Origin: Mesorhizobium sp. M7A.F.Ca.US.006.01.1.1
GTDB lineage: Bacteria > Pseudomonadota > Alphaproteobacteria > Rhizobiales > Rhizobiaceae
Reading direction: 5' to 3'
Length of the DNA: 44,037 nucleotides
NCBI RefSeq assembly: GCF_003997935.1
Contig: NZ_RZQL01000022.1
Location: 1 to 44,037 of the forward strand
Shown piece after piece: positions 1 to 8,329 of the stretch. How positions within the stretch are numbered: the first letter of the stretch is position 1; each line of letters starts with the position of its first letter. A program made the translations under genes and the position numbers. The notes beneath the pieces were generated by a model. It was not told where the DNA came from, did not search any database, and saw only the letters and a program-made list of their open reading frames with translations.

Positions 1-411
1 GATCATCACCGGGATCATGACCGCCATCGGCGGAAAGATCCTGAGCTGGATCAGCGCCAGCGGCAGGTTCTGGCCGGAGCCGAAACGCGACAGCCCATAA
101 GCCGCGGCTGTGCCCGCCGACATGGCGATCACCGTGCCGAAAACCGCCGACAGCAGCGATGCGAGGATCGGCTTCAGAGCGTTACGGTCGAGCGCGACGA
201 TCAAATTGTTGGTCGACTCGCCGAAGACGAAACGGAAATTGCTGAGCGTCGGGTTCTTCGGCCACCAGGTCAGGTCGGCGCCGGTCGCCGACCATTCGGC
301 GATCGGCTTGAAGGCCATCGACACCATCCACAGGATCGGCACCAGCGTCACCGCCATGGCCGCGAAGATCGCGGCATAGCGGAATATCAGGAAAGGAACG
401 GAACGCTTCAT
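1..411 (-). CDS. Carbohydrate ABC transporter permease, MalG type (partial, N-terminus only)
   Basis: Inner-membrane permease of a sugar-type ABC importer; 137 codons are visible and the C-terminus lies beyond the left edge. The ATG at 409-411 opens with [10 protein letters not shown], followed by a first membrane segment (about residues 8-30). The periplasmic stretch contains [12 protein letters not shown], the characteristic spacing of MalG-family permeases (WxPxxxTLxNF), and a second hydrophobic region begins near residue 82. It lies 81 bases downstream of the binding-protein gene at 493-2106 on the same strand, so it belongs to that operon; the partner permease and ATPase should lie outside the window. 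The family call is firm, the substrate is unknown. Confidence 0.85.
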   Translation of the reverse strand, partial: MKRSVPFLIFRYAAIFAAMAVTLVPILWMVSMAFKPIAEWSATGADLTWWPKNPTLSNFRFVFGESTNNLIVALDRNALKPILASLLSAVFGTVIAMSAGTAAAYGLSRFGSGQNLPLALIQLRIFPPMAVMIPVMI

Positions 412-440
412 CTGGCGGCTTTGCTGGTGGCGTTGTGGGC

Positions 441-468
441 GGAGGGGAGAAGCAAGCTCCTCCCCTCC
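441..468. promoter_or_regulatory. Intercistronic stem-loop between binding protein and permease
   Basis: A perfect 9-bp inverted repeat (GGAGGGGAG at 441-449, its complement at 460-468) with a 10-base loop sits between the binding-protein stop and the permease start. Such hairpins after a binding-protein gene commonly stabilise the upstream mRNA or partly stop transcription, giving more binding protein than permease. No T-run follows, so full termination is unlikely. Confidence 0.45.
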
Positions 469-492
469 TTCGATATGATCCAGGGAGAAGGA

Positions 493-2106
493 TCAGACGA
501 TTGGATCAAGAACTGTCGGCCAGGCCTCCTTGTTGGTCTTGATGGCTTCGAGCAGTTTGTCCTCGCCGGTACGCCGGGCGATTTTCTTCCACTCTGCCTC
601 GGTGTCGGCCATCGCCTGCTCTGATGTCTTGGCTTTGGTCAGTGCCGCCATGAGGTTCTCGTCGAGCGCATTGTGGAAGGCTGTCGCGCCGGGATAGTTG
701 ATGGTCGGCACGGTGCGCGCGACCGTCTCGCGCACCACGTCCATGTGGTAGGCATGATAGGTCTGGCGCACCAGCGGATCGGAAAAATCCGAAAGCCGGA
801 ACGGATCGAGATAGCCGCCGGGGTTGGCACTCATCCAGGCGTAGATGCGGGCCGAGCCCAGCCATTGCAGCAGGAGATAGGCGACCTCCTGGTTCTTCGA
901 CTGCGACGAGACCATGCCGGTCAGCGAGAACCACAGCACGGAACGGCTGATCAGCTTGCCGTCGATCTCGCGGCCGGGCGGCAGCATCGAGCCGAGCTTG
1001 CCGGTAACGGCTGAATCCTTGTTGCCGGCATTGTCGAGGAATTTCGGCAGGTTGGAGAAGGCGCAGGTCATCGCCGCACCACCCTTGGCGAAGTTGCCGT
1101 ATTGCTCCGGCCAACCCCAGGAGATCGCATCCGGCGAATGATGCGCGAGCGAAGCGACATATTCGTTGGTGGCGGCGATGCCTTGCTCGGAATTGATCAT
1201 CGGCTTGCCGTCATCGCCAAACAGGAACTGGTTGGGCGAAGCCATCGAGACATAGCGCTGATACCAGTTAGTATAGCCCCAGCCCTGATTGCGCAGGTCG
1301 GTCGAGCCGAACAGGCCCTTGTCCGGGCGCTGGAAGAAGGCGGCGATGTCGCCATGCTGCTTCCAGGTCTTCGGCGGCGCCAGATCGTATCCGTATTTGT
1401 CCTTGAAGGCCTTCTTCTCGGCTTCGTCGCCGAACAGATCGGTGCGGTAGACCCAGGTCTGGAAGTCGCCATCCAGCGACACGCCATAGTTCGAGCCGCG
1501 GTATTTGTTGAGCAGCGACACGCCCTTGGCGCCGTTGACATAGCCGCTGACGGGATCGTCCCATTCGGGCTTATGCTGCGCGACAAAATCGTCGAGCTTG
1601 GCGATGCCGCCGGTTTCGGCGAGGTCGCCGAGGCGGTTCCATTCGGTCGAGTAGATGTCGTAGGCCCCACCCTTGGTGGAGATGTCCTGCATCGTCTTGG
1701 TGAATTCCTGGCCGTTCGGCAAACCGACGATTTCGATCGCGATGCCGGTTTCCTTTTCCCACAGATCCTTGATCGACGGCGCACCGGCCGGGAATGGCTG
1801 CGTGAGCTGGCCGATCGAGCCGTCGGACAGGCCGAGCACGATCTTGGCTGGCGCCTTGCCGGCGCCCTTCAGCGCCTTGGCTGCCTCGATGGCACGGCCT
1901 TCCGGCGTGTCGGCGCCATACTGGTAGCGCTCGGCTCCATCGAAGCCCGTCGGGCCGCCGATCATGCCGGGCGCCAGCGCGTCGGCCGCATAGGCGCGGC
2001 CGGGACGGATGAATTGGGGTGCGATACCAGCGGCGGCCATGATCACAGCCGCCTTTCCTCCGGATGCCAGCAGCCGGCGCCGCGAGATGCGGATCAAGTC
2101 AGACAT
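493..2106 (-). CDS. Extracellular solute-binding protein of a carbohydrate-type ABC importer (Tat-exported)
   Basis: Periplasmic binding protein of 537 residues, longer than the usual 400-450 of family 1 sugar-binding proteins. The N-terminus has a twin-arginine motif (SRRRLL, residues 8-13) and a hydrophobic stretch ending near AYA (about residue 40), so export in folded form through Tat is likely. The body has the family layout of alpha/beta lobes with aromatic-rich segments (WGYTNWYQRYVS, WGWPEQYG) that could stack on a sugar. A strong ribosome site (GGGAGGAG) precedes the ATG at 2106. It is first in an operon with the permease at 1-411 and divergent from the LacI regulator at 2442, which probably controls it. 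The ligand cannot be read from sequence. Confidence 0.85.
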   Translation of the reverse strand: MSDLIRISRRRLLASGGKAAVIMAAAGIAPQFIRPGRAYAADALAPGMIGGPTGFDGAERYQYGADTPEGRAIEAAKALKGAGKAPAKIVLGLSDGSIGQLTQPFPAGAPSIKDLWEKETGIAIEIVGLPNGQEFTKTMQDISTKGGAYDIYSTEWNRLGDLAETGGIAKLDDFVAQHKPEWDDPVSGYVNGAKGVSLLNKYRGSNYGVSLDGDFQTWVYRTDLFGDEAEKKAFKDKYGYDLAPPKTWKQHGDIAAFFQRPDKGLFGSTDLRNQGWGYTNWYQRYVSMASPNQFLFGDDGKPMINSEQGIAATNEYVASLAHHSPDAISWGWPEQYGNFAKGGAAMTCAFSNLPKFLDNAGNKDSAVTGKLGSMLPPGREIDGKLISRSVLWFSLTGMVSSQSKNQEVAYLLLQWLGSARIYAWMSANPGGYLDPFRLSDFSDPLVRQTYHAYHMDVVRETVARTVPTINYPGATAFHNALDENLMAALTKAKTSEQAMADTEAEWKKIARRTGEDKLLEAIKTNKEAWPTVLDPIV

Positions 2107-2154
2107 TGAAACTCCTCCCTCAGGGCCACGTTTCCTCCACGACCCTTATGAGGG

Positions 2155-2184
2155 ATATTGACGGCAGCAGGGCAAGGCTGTCAA
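2155..2184 (-). promoter_or_regulatory. Candidate promoter of the sugar-uptake operon
   Basis: Read leftward, TTGACA (2184-2179) is followed after 18 bases by CAATAT (2160-2155), about 50 bases before the start codon at 2106. The -35 is a perfect consensus; the -10 is weak. Confidence 0.4.
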
Positions 2185-2212
2185 CATCATAAATAATCAG
2201 AACACATCATAA
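2184..2212. promoter_or_regulatory. Direct repeat pair, possible regulator-binding sites
   Basis: ACATCATAA occurs at 2184-2192 and again at 2204-2212, 20 bp apart (about two helical turns), immediately upstream of the candidate -35 of the leftward operon. The placement would suit an activator or the LacI-type regulator encoded next door. The rest of 2107-2441 holds a GC-rich leader of the lacI-type gene and no convincing ORF. Confidence 0.35.
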
Positions 2213-2441
2213 CATTGCAATGGGCAAGGAAATGCACAAAAACGGGATCCCTCCGTCAAGCCGGATGCCTCAATTTGAGGGCACCCGACCCTTCCCGGCC
2301 CCGCGCAGCCCTGCCGGGACATTTGATTTAGCGCGGCGGCTTGCGCATCGGCCAAGGGCGGATACATCATTTCCCATCAGAATCGCCGATGACGCGGAAG
2401 TCGTCACCAGCCGATCCGACGCATGCAGGAGATGAAAGACG

Positions 2442-3470
2442 GTGCGTTCCACCCTGACTGACATAGCCCGGGAGGCCGGCGTCTCGGCCGCCACCGTCGA
2501 CCGCGTGCTCAACAACCGGCCCGGCGTGCGGGCGCGCACGCGGGAAATCGTGCTCGAAATGGCGCAGCGCCTCGGCTACATCGCCGAAGGCCCGAACGGC
2601 GCGCCGCCACGGCCCTCGCCCGGCGAGGTCATCCGGCTCGACTTCGCCCTGCCGGCCGGCACCAATTCCTTCATCAAGATGCTGCACCGCCACATCGAGG
2701 CACAGGCTCTGGCGCGGCCCGACCTCGATGTCCATATCGCCACCATAGAGGGCTTCAATCCTGACCGGCTCGCTCGCCTGCTGCAGGATCTGCGCGGACA
2801 GACGCAAGGCGTCGGCGTCATCGCCCTCGACCATCCGACGGTGCGCGAAGCGATCCGCTCCCTGTCGGCCAACGACATCAAGGTGGTGACCATCGCTTCC
2901 GACATCCTGCATGTGCCCAGGGTCGCCTATATCGGCATCGACAACCGCGCCGCCGGGCGGCTGGCCGGCTATCTGCTCAACCGCTTCATGGGATCGGGGC
3001 ATCCGGGCAAGGTGGCGCTGTTCGCCGGCTCGCTGTCCTATCGCGGCCACGAAGAACGCGAGATGGGGTTCCGCCACGTACTGACCGAGGAATCACCCAA
3101 TCTGCAGATCGTCGAGATGCGCGAAATGCTCGACGACCGCGAGAAGGCCTATTCGGAGGCATCGGCCCTGCTGGAGCGGCACCCCGACCTTGCCGCGATC
3201 TACAATGTCGGCGCCGGCAACACCGGCATCGCCCGCGCGCTCAAGGAGCGCGGCCGCGCCCAGTCCATGGTCTTCCTCGGCCATGAGGTGACGGACGGCA
3301 CCAAGGATCTTCTGCTCGACGGCACGCTCGACGCGGTCATCGACCAGAATCCGCGCGTCGAGGCCCGCGAAGCGCTCAACACCTTGACCCATGCGGTCCG
3401 GGGATTGCCCTACGAATTGCACCAGCCAAGGCTGCAGGTGATCTTCAAGGAGAACATCCCGGAGATTTGA
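2442..3470 (+). CDS. LacI-family transcriptional regulator
   Basis: DNA-binding repressor/activator of 342 residues. Residues 4-50 form the LacI helix-turn-helix and hinge (LTDIAREAGVSAATVDRVLN, then RPGVRARTRE, LGYI), followed by a periplasmic-binding-protein-like effector domain (about 65-335) with the usual IGIDNRAAG motif. The GTG start at 2442 is chosen because AGGAGA lies 8 bases upstream and the HTH begins at once; the nearby ATG at 2432 is out of frame. It is divergent from the binding-protein gene at 2106 and probably responds to the sugar that the importer carries. The effector is unknown. Confidence 0.9.
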   Translation: MRSTLTDIAREAGVSAATVDRVLNNRPGVRARTREIVLEMAQRLGYIAEGPNGAPPRPSPGEVIRLDFALPAGTNSFIKMLHRHIEAQALARPDLDVHIATIEGFNPDRLARLLQDLRGQTQGVGVIALDHPTVREAIRSLSANDIKVVTIASDILHVPRVAYIGIDNRAAGRLAGYLLNRFMGSGHPGKVALFAGSLSYRGHEEREMGFRHVLTEESPNLQIVEMREMLDDREKAYSEASALLERHPDLAAIYNVGAGNTGIARALKERGRAQSMVFLGHEVTDGTKDLLLDGTLDAVIDQNPRVEAREALNTLTHAVRGLPYELHQPRLQVIFKENIPEI

Positions 3471-3472
3471 CG

Positions 3473-3528
3473 GACCAGACGAACGGGGCGGCGCGGTAAA
3501 GCGCCCGCCCCGCTCGATGCTTCTGGTC
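3473..3528. terminator. Bidirectional terminator-like hairpin between convergent genes
   Basis: GACCAGA (3473-3479) pairs with TCTGGTC (3522-3528), enclosing a GC-rich inner stem (3484-3494 with 3501-3512, one bulge, loop GGTAAA). It lies exactly between the end of the lacI-type gene and the end of the sulfonate-type binding-protein gene on the other strand. There is no clear T-run. Confidence 0.5.
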
Positions 3529-4547
3529 TATTGGACGGCAGCGACTTCAGCCGCGGCGCCATCGACAAAGCTCTTGTCGATCCATTTGCCATAGTCGATC
3601 GAGCCCTTCAGCAGTCCGGCGCTGGCCATGAATTTCTCCTCGCCCCGCAAGGCGGCGATCGCGTCGTCCGTGAGCTTCGGATCCTGATGGAACACCCCGT
3701 CGGCATAGGTCTTGCGGACGGATTTTTCCGACGACTTGGTCGCCTCGACAAAGGTCTTGATCGTCTCGTCTGGATGGGCGTCGGCCCAGCGCGAAATCTC
3801 GATATCGACCTTCAGCAGCCGCTTGACCAGATCGGGATATTTCGCCGCGAAGGCGCCGTTGACCGAGATGACGTTGGGCACATTCCATTCGGGATGCGTG
3901 CTGGTGTCGAACAGGACGCGCGCCTCGCCGGTGTCGACCAGCTTGGCCGCCGTCGAATCCGTCTCGACGATGGCGTCGATGTCGCCGCGCAGCAACGCCG
4001 GGCCGGATGCCTCGAACGGCAGGTTCAGACCTTCGACGTCATTGATGGTCAGGCCGACGCTGTTCAGTGCCTTGCTGAAGTTCGAATGCCGCACCGTGCC
4101 GGTGAGATAGGCGACCTTCTTGCCCCTGAGATCCTGCAGCGTCTTCAACGGCGAGTCGGTCTTGACGACGATATAGGAACCGCCGGCCTTCACATAACTC
4201 GACAGGCCGATCAGCTTGACATCGGCGCCGGACGCAGCGACGCGCAGCGCCGGGTTGTTGCCAGTATAGGCGAACTCGATCGCGCCGGTCGCCAGCGCCG
4301 TCGTCGCTTCCGAGCCGCCGTTGAAAGTCACCAGTTCAACCTTGATGCCGTCCTTGGCGAACTCCTTCTCCCACCAGCCATCCTTCTGGGCGAGGATGAA
4401 TTTGAGATGCCCCGGCGCCGTGCTGCCGATGCGAATGATGTCAGGCTTGTCCTGCGCGAAGGCAGGCATGCCGCCAAGGCCGATGACGACGGCAATCGCG
4501 CCCTTCAGCAGCAGCCGGCGAAGTGCATCGAATGGAATGCTGGGCAT
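3528..4547 (-). CDS. Aliphatic sulfonate/taurine-type ABC transporter substrate-binding protein
   Basis: Periplasmic binding protein of 339 residues with a Sec signal peptide (residues about 10-31, ending AFAQ). The NMT1/SsuA-like fold is indicated by IIRIGSTAPGHLKFILAQ at the mature N-terminus, FNGGSEATTALATGAIEFAY (about residues 75-94), and a DLRGKKVAYL strand. In SsuA/TauA proteins these regions line the sulfonate pocket. It is the last gene of a six-gene leftward operon whose ATPase and permease are also SsuB/SsuC-like. Nitrate, taurine and other alkanesulfonates remain possible ligands; the redox genes upstream favour an organosulfur compound. Confidence 0.82.
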   Translation of the reverse strand: MPSIPFDALRRLLLKGAIAVVIGLGGMPAFAQDKPDIIRIGSTAPGHLKFILAQKDGWWEKEFAKDGIKVELVTFNGGSEATTALATGAIEFAYTGNNPALRVAASGADVKLIGLSSYVKAGGSYIVVKTDSPLKTLQDLRGKKVAYLTGTVRHSNFSKALNSVGLTINDVEGLNLPFEASGPALLRGDIDAIVETDSTAAKLVDTGEARVLFDTSTHPEWNVPNVISVNGAFAAKYPDLVKRLLKVDIEISRWADAHPDETIKTFVEATKSSEKSVRKTYADGVFHQDPKLTDDAIAALRGEEKFMASAGLLKGSIDYGKWIDKSFVDGAAAEVAAVQ

Positions 4548-4583
4548 GGGAAAAATCCTTCCTGGTTGGAATGAATGGGCGGC

Positions 4584-5483
4584 TCAGATGAGCGAGGTCT
4601 CGGACTGGCCTTTCCAGGCTGTCGCCCGGCGCTCGAACCAGACGAGCAGGTAGTTGACGGTCAGGCCGATGACGGTGAGCGTCAGGATGCCGGCATACAT
4701 GTCGGCCGTTTCCATCATCAGCTGCGAGTTCTGGATGAGGAAACCGAGGCCAGATTTGGCCGCCAGCATCTCGGCGCCGATGACCGCGAACAGCGAGGAT
4801 TTCACCGCCAGCCGGGCGCCGGCGACGATCGAGGGAATGCTGGCCGGCAGGATGACTTTCCGGAACAGGTCGAAATCGGACGTCCCCATCGAGCGCGCCG
4901 CCTTGATCAGCAGTGGATCGACTGACTTGACGCCGCTGATCGTGTTGACGAGGAGAAAGAAAACCGAGGAGTAGAAGGTGATCGCCACCTTCGATTCCTC
5001 ACCGATGCCGAGCAGCAGGATGAACACCGGCAGCAGTGCGAATTGCGAGGTGTTGCGCAGCGTCTGCACCAGAAGGTCGGAAACCTTCTCGAACAGCGAA
5101 TAGCGCCCCATCAACAGACCGAGCGGGATGGCCACCACCACGCCGAGTGCGAAGCCGATCGCAGCACGCTGCAGGCTGATACCAATATGCTCGATCAGCA
5201 CGCCCGAAGCGAGCAGCGCCCACCAGGCGATCAGCACTTCGCTCAGCGGCGGAAAGAAGATCCGGTTCAGCCAGCCGAGCCGGGGAGCGATCTCCCACAG
5301 CAGGAAGAACAGGCCGAGCAGCGGCAGGCCGTAGACAAAGGTGCCGTGGCTCGCTTTCTTGCGGCGGGCTTTGGCACTGTGGGCCCTGATAGCGGGGACT
5401 CTCGCGGCGGCTACCGTTTCGCCAGCGCCGGCAAACAGGTGAAGCGCTCCAGCGGTGCCAAACTTCTCGGTCAGATAGACCAT
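4584..5483 (-). CDS. ABC transporter permease, SsuC/TauC type
   Basis: Inner-membrane permease of 299 residues with about six transmembrane helices (first at residues 50-66). The EAA-loop region near residues 190-215 reads KAARSMGTSDFDLFRKVILP, typical of the BPD_transp_1 family, and the region GAEMLAAKSGLGFLIQNSQ is highly typical of SsuC/TauC. The cytoplasmic N-terminal extension of about 45 residues is longer than in E. coli SsuC. The ATG at 5483 has GAGGAA just upstream and starts 12 bases after the ATPase stop, so translation is coupled. It works with the ATPase at 5496-6332 and the binding protein at 3528-4547. Confidence 0.88.
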   Translation of the reverse strand: MVYLTEKFGTAGALHLFAGAGETVAAARVPAIRAHSAKARRKKASHGTFVYGLPLLGLFFLLWEIAPRLGWLNRIFFPPLSEVLIAWWALLASGVLIEHIGISLQRAAIGFALGVVVAIPLGLLMGRYSLFEKVSDLLVQTLRNTSQFALLPVFILLLGIGEESKVAITFYSSVFFLLVNTISGVKSVDPLLIKAARSMGTSDFDLFRKVILPASIPSIVAGARLAVKSSLFAVIGAEMLAAKSGLGFLIQNSQLMMETADMYAGILTLTVIGLTVNYLLVWFERRATAWKGQSETSLI

Positions 5484-5495
5484 GGGTCCAGTTCC

Positions 5496-6332
5496 TCAGT
5501 GGCTGAAGGCTGGCGACAGGGTCCAGTCCTTCTGCGCCTTGTTGACCTCGTCGCGCAGCACGTCCCAGACGCGAGCGCGATATAGATTGAATTCGGCGCT
5601 GGCGCGGATGTCGCCGTCGCGCGGCCGTGGCAGGTCGATGTCGATGATCTCCTTCACCGCGCCCGGGCGCGCCGTCATCACCACCACCCGGTCGGCGAGG
5701 AAGATCGCCTCGTCGATCGAGTGGGTGACGAAAATGACAGTCGTGTTGATCTTGCCCCAGATTCGCAGCAGCTCGCCTTGCAGAAGCTCGCGCGTCTGTT
5801 GGTCGAGCGCTGCAAACGGCTCGTCCATCAGCAGCACTTCCGGGTTGCTGGCCAGCGCACGCGCGATCGCCACACGCTGCTGCATGCCGCCGGAAAGCTG
5901 GTTGGGAAAACGGTCCTCAAAACCGGCAAGGCCGAACAGCGCCAACAGATGGCGGGCCGTCGTCGTGCGCTCTGCCTTGGCCACGCCGCGCACCTCCAGC
6001 GCATATTCGATGTTGGCGAGCGCCGTGCGCCAGGGAAACAGCGCATATTGCTGGAAGACATAGCCGGTCTTTGGATCGGGCCGGGTGATGCGCCGGCCGT
6101 CGAGCTGGACATCGCCGCCGGTCGCCTGCGTCAGCCCGCCAATGATGTCGAGCAGCACCGACTTGCCCGAGCCGCTGGGTCCGACCAGCGTGATGAACTC
6201 GCCCTTGCGGATGGAAAGATCGACGCCGTCGAGCACGGTGACACGGTCGGTCGCCTCGCCGTCGACGGTGACGAACTGCCCCGGCTTGAGCTGGAAGGTC
6301 TTGCTGATGTCACTGACGACGATACGGTCCAT
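5496..6332 (-). CDS. ABC transporter ATP-binding protein, SsuB/TauB type
   Basis: Cytoplasmic ATPase of 278 residues that powers the SsuC-like permease. It has Walker A GPSGSGKS (51-58), Q-loop VFQQ (92-95), signature LSGGM (146-150), Walker B VLLMDEP (166-172) and the switch histidine in VTHSIDEA (H204). The closing segment DIDLPRPRDGD is characteristic of SsuB/TauB/NrtD ATPases. An open frame extends far upstream, but the ATG at 6332 fits the family N-terminus and begins 17 bases after the ferredoxin stop; the upstream part lies in the ferredoxin and flavoprotein genes in another frame. Confidence 0.9.
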   Translation of the reverse strand: MDRIVVSDISKTFQLKPGQFVTVDGEATDRVTVLDGVDLSIRKGEFITLVGPSGSGKSVLLDIIGGLTQATGGDVQLDGRRITRPDPKTGYVFQQYALFPWRTALANIEYALEVRGVAKAERTTTARHLLALFGLAGFEDRFPNQLSGGMQQRVAIARALASNPEVLLMDEPFAALDQQTRELLQGELLRIWGKINTTVIFVTHSIDEAIFLADRVVVMTARPGAVKEIIDIDLPRPRDGDIRASAEFNLYRARVWDVLRDEVNKAQKDWTLSPAFSH

Positions 6333-6349
6333 ATCTGTCTCCGATCGAT

Positions 6350-6676
6350 TCACTGCGCCACGCGGATGCGGTGCGTCGGGTCGAATTCCGAGCCGCCGGC
6401 CTTGCCGCGCTTCCAGCCAAGCGCGCGGGCATAGGAGCCGAACAGCTGCCGGGCGTCGGCCTGAGCTTCCGTGATGCCGGTCGGCCCTTCGGCGAACTCG
6501 GCCACATAAAGCGCGTCGGTCGGGCAATAGATTTCGCAGAGGAAGCAGGTCTGGCAGTCCTCCTGGCGAGCGATCACCGGCACGCCATTGTCGGTCGCGT
6601 CGAAGACGTTGGCCGGACACACCTTGACGCAGATGTCGCATTCGACGCAGCGCGTGGCCGAGACGATCTCGATCAT
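6350..6676 (-). CDS. 2x[4Fe-4S] ferredoxin, AprB-like, with C-terminal tail
   Basis: Small iron-sulfur protein of 108 residues. Two complete CxxCxxCxxxCP motifs are visible (C10, C13, C16, C20 and C41, C44, C47, C51), which should bind two [4Fe-4S] clusters. After residue 60 a 45-residue tail without cysteines follows, ending THRIRVAQ. Its ATG overlaps the flavoprotein stop (ATGA, 6673-6676), so the two are translationally coupled and probably form a complex. The pairing of an FAD subunit with a ferredoxin that carries a tail resembles dissimilatory APS reductase AprBA, where the tail wraps round AprA. Here it is more likely an electron carrier for oxidation or reduction of the imported sulfur compound; that role is inference. 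Confidence 0.85.
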   Translation of the reverse strand: MIEIVSATRCVECDICVKVCPANVFDATDNGVPVIARQEDCQTCFLCEIYCPTDALYVAEFAEGPTGITEAQADARQLFGSYARALGWKRGKAGGSEFDPTHRIRVAQ

Positions 6677-8298
6677 GACGCCAGCTCCGCCAGCCGCTCT
6701 GGCGCGCCTGCGATGCGGAACGCATCCACACCGGTGATGACCAGCCGGTGCGCGAAGGCCGGGCTCTTGCCCGGCAAATCGGTGCGGCGATGCATGCCGC
6801 GGCTCTCGGTGCGGTGCAGCGCTGCGGCCACGGACCAGCGCCCGGCCGCGGCGATCGAAGCTGCCTCTCGGGCGCGGACCCGGTCCAGCCCCTCGCCTTG
6901 CAGATGGTCGCGCACGTCGCGCCAGACACTCTCCAGCCGCTCGCTGCTCTTCTCCAGGCCCTCGCCTGTGCGGAAGAAATTCTTGTCGAGCGGCGTCACC
7001 TCGTTGCGCACCGCCTCGATGACTTCGCCTGCCGAGATGTCGGCACGCGGCGGTGATGCGGGACGCAACCCGGCTTGGCCAAGCGACTGCGCTGCACTGC
7101 GGAATGCCTTGCCGGTCCGGCGCTTGGCATGGGTCGAGGCGCCCTTGCCGGCCCACCAGCCGCTGGCCAGTGCCCAGGATGAATTAACGGCGCCGCCGCC
7201 AGACATGGCGCCGGTCATGATCTCGCGGCTGGCGGCGTCGCCGGAGACATAGAGGCCGGGCACGCCGGTGGCGCAATCGTCGGAGACGATGTCTATGCCG
7301 CCGGTGCCGCGCACCGTGCCTTCGGCACGCAGGGTGATGCGGAACAACTCGCTGAACGGGTCGATGCCGACGCGGTCATAAGGCACGAAGCAGTTCGGCT
7401 GGCCCTGGCGCAGCCAGCCTTGCAGCGCCGGTTCGGCCTGATCGAGCCGCGCATAGACCGGGCCGTCGATCAGCGCACGCGCCACCTCTTCCTCGCGGTC
7501 GCCGATGCCGTTACGCAACGGCTCGCCGGTCGGCCCGACGATCGGAGAGCCATCTTCGCGATGGAACGACGCCCAGCGGAACGGCAGCCCCTTGTTCAAC
7601 GAGGAGCCGTAGGGCGCCAGCGTGTACTTGCCGGTGAACTCCATGCCAGACAGGCTGGCGCCGGCTTCCGCCGCCATCAGATAGCCGTCGCCGGTCAGCC
7701 CGGTGGCGCCGAGGATGCGTTCGCGGAAAGCGCAGCCACCGGTCGCCAGCACCACCGCGTTGGCGTCGACGCGCCAATCCTGGCCGATCTGCCTGGCGAC
7801 ACCGGCGGCGCCGACGATGGCATCGCCGTCCGACAAAAGTTCGAGCGCGGGATGATGGTCGAGGACGGTGACGCCGGCCAAAAGCACGCGGCGGCGCATG
7901 AAGCGCATGTAGTCCGGGCCGCGCAGATTGGCGATGTAGAGCCGGCCGTCATCCTCGCTCGGGAAGGGATAGCCCCATTCGGAGAGCCTGAGCAGGTTGC
8001 GGTAGGCGGTGTCAACGCAGCGCAGCATCCAGCGCGGGTCGGCGAGTTCGCCGGTGCGCTGCCAGCGTCGCTCGACCACGGCATGCCTGTTGTCGCCCGG
8101 CGGCACGCACCAGGTGCCGGTGTTGGAGGGCGCGGTGGCGCCACTGGTGCCGAGATAGCCTTTGTCGGCCAGCACCACCTTGGCGCCGCTCTCGGCCGCA
8201 GCGACAGCCGCCCAGGCGGCCGACGGACCGCCGCCCAGCACCAGAACGTCGGCCTGGAGGTGCAAACTGTCGGAAGCGGATCTTTGCGGCTTGGGCAT
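6673..8298 (-). CDS. FAD-dependent oxidoreductase of the fumarate reductase/L-aspartate oxidase/AprA superfamily
   Basis: Flavoprotein of 541 residues. The Rossmann FAD motif (VLVLGGGPSAAWAA, residues 18-31) is near the N-terminus, a second FAD segment (VVLATGGCAF) lies near residue 188, and the C-terminal FAD-binding part of the domain (GGIDIVSDDCATGVPGLYVSGD) is followed by a glycine-rich SGGGAVNSS loop. A helical C-terminal domain fills the last 140 residues, as in aspartate oxidase and AprA. At 541 residues it is closer in size to aspartate oxidase than to AprA (over 600), but it is coupled to a ferredoxin gene and a sulfonate importer, with no NAD-biosynthesis genes nearby. The substrate is unknown; an organosulfur or sulfur-oxyanion substrate is inferred from context. 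Confidence 0.8.
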   Translation of the reverse strand: MPKPQRSASDSLHLQADVLVLGGGPSAAWAAVAAAESGAKVVLADKGYLGTSGATAPSNTGTWCVPPGDNRHAVVERRWQRTGELADPRWMLRCVDTAYRNLLRLSEWGYPFPSEDDGRLYIANLRGPDYMRFMRRRVLLAGVTVLDHHPALELLSDGDAIVGAAGVARQIGQDWRVDANAVVLATGGCAFRERILGATGLTGDGYLMAAEAGASLSGMEFTGKYTLAPYGSSLNKGLPFRWASFHREDGSPIVGPTGEPLRNGIGDREEEVARALIDGPVYARLDQAEPALQGWLRQGQPNCFVPYDRVGIDPFSELFRITLRAEGTVRGTGGIDIVSDDCATGVPGLYVSGDAASREIMTGAMSGGGAVNSSWALASGWWAGKGASTHAKRRTGKAFRSAAQSLGQAGLRPASPPRADISAGEVIEAVRNEVTPLDKNFFRTGEGLEKSSERLESVWRDVRDHLQGEGLDRVRAREAASIAAAGRWSVAAALHRTESRGMHRRTDLPGKSPAFAHRLVITGVDAFRIAGAPERLAELAS

Positions 8299-8329
8299 GG
8301 ATACCTAGCGAATGAAGTCGAGGCCGGCG

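Noticed and set aside
1102..2109. Long plus-strand frame (335 codons) opposite the sugar-binding protein gene
   Set aside because: It mirrors the third-codon GC bias of the real gene, has no domain pattern and no ribosome site.
5496..6929. Apparent N-terminal fusion on the SsuB-like ATPase
   Set aside because: The extra 199 codons overlap the ferredoxin and flavoprotein genes in another frame; the family start is the ATG at 6332.
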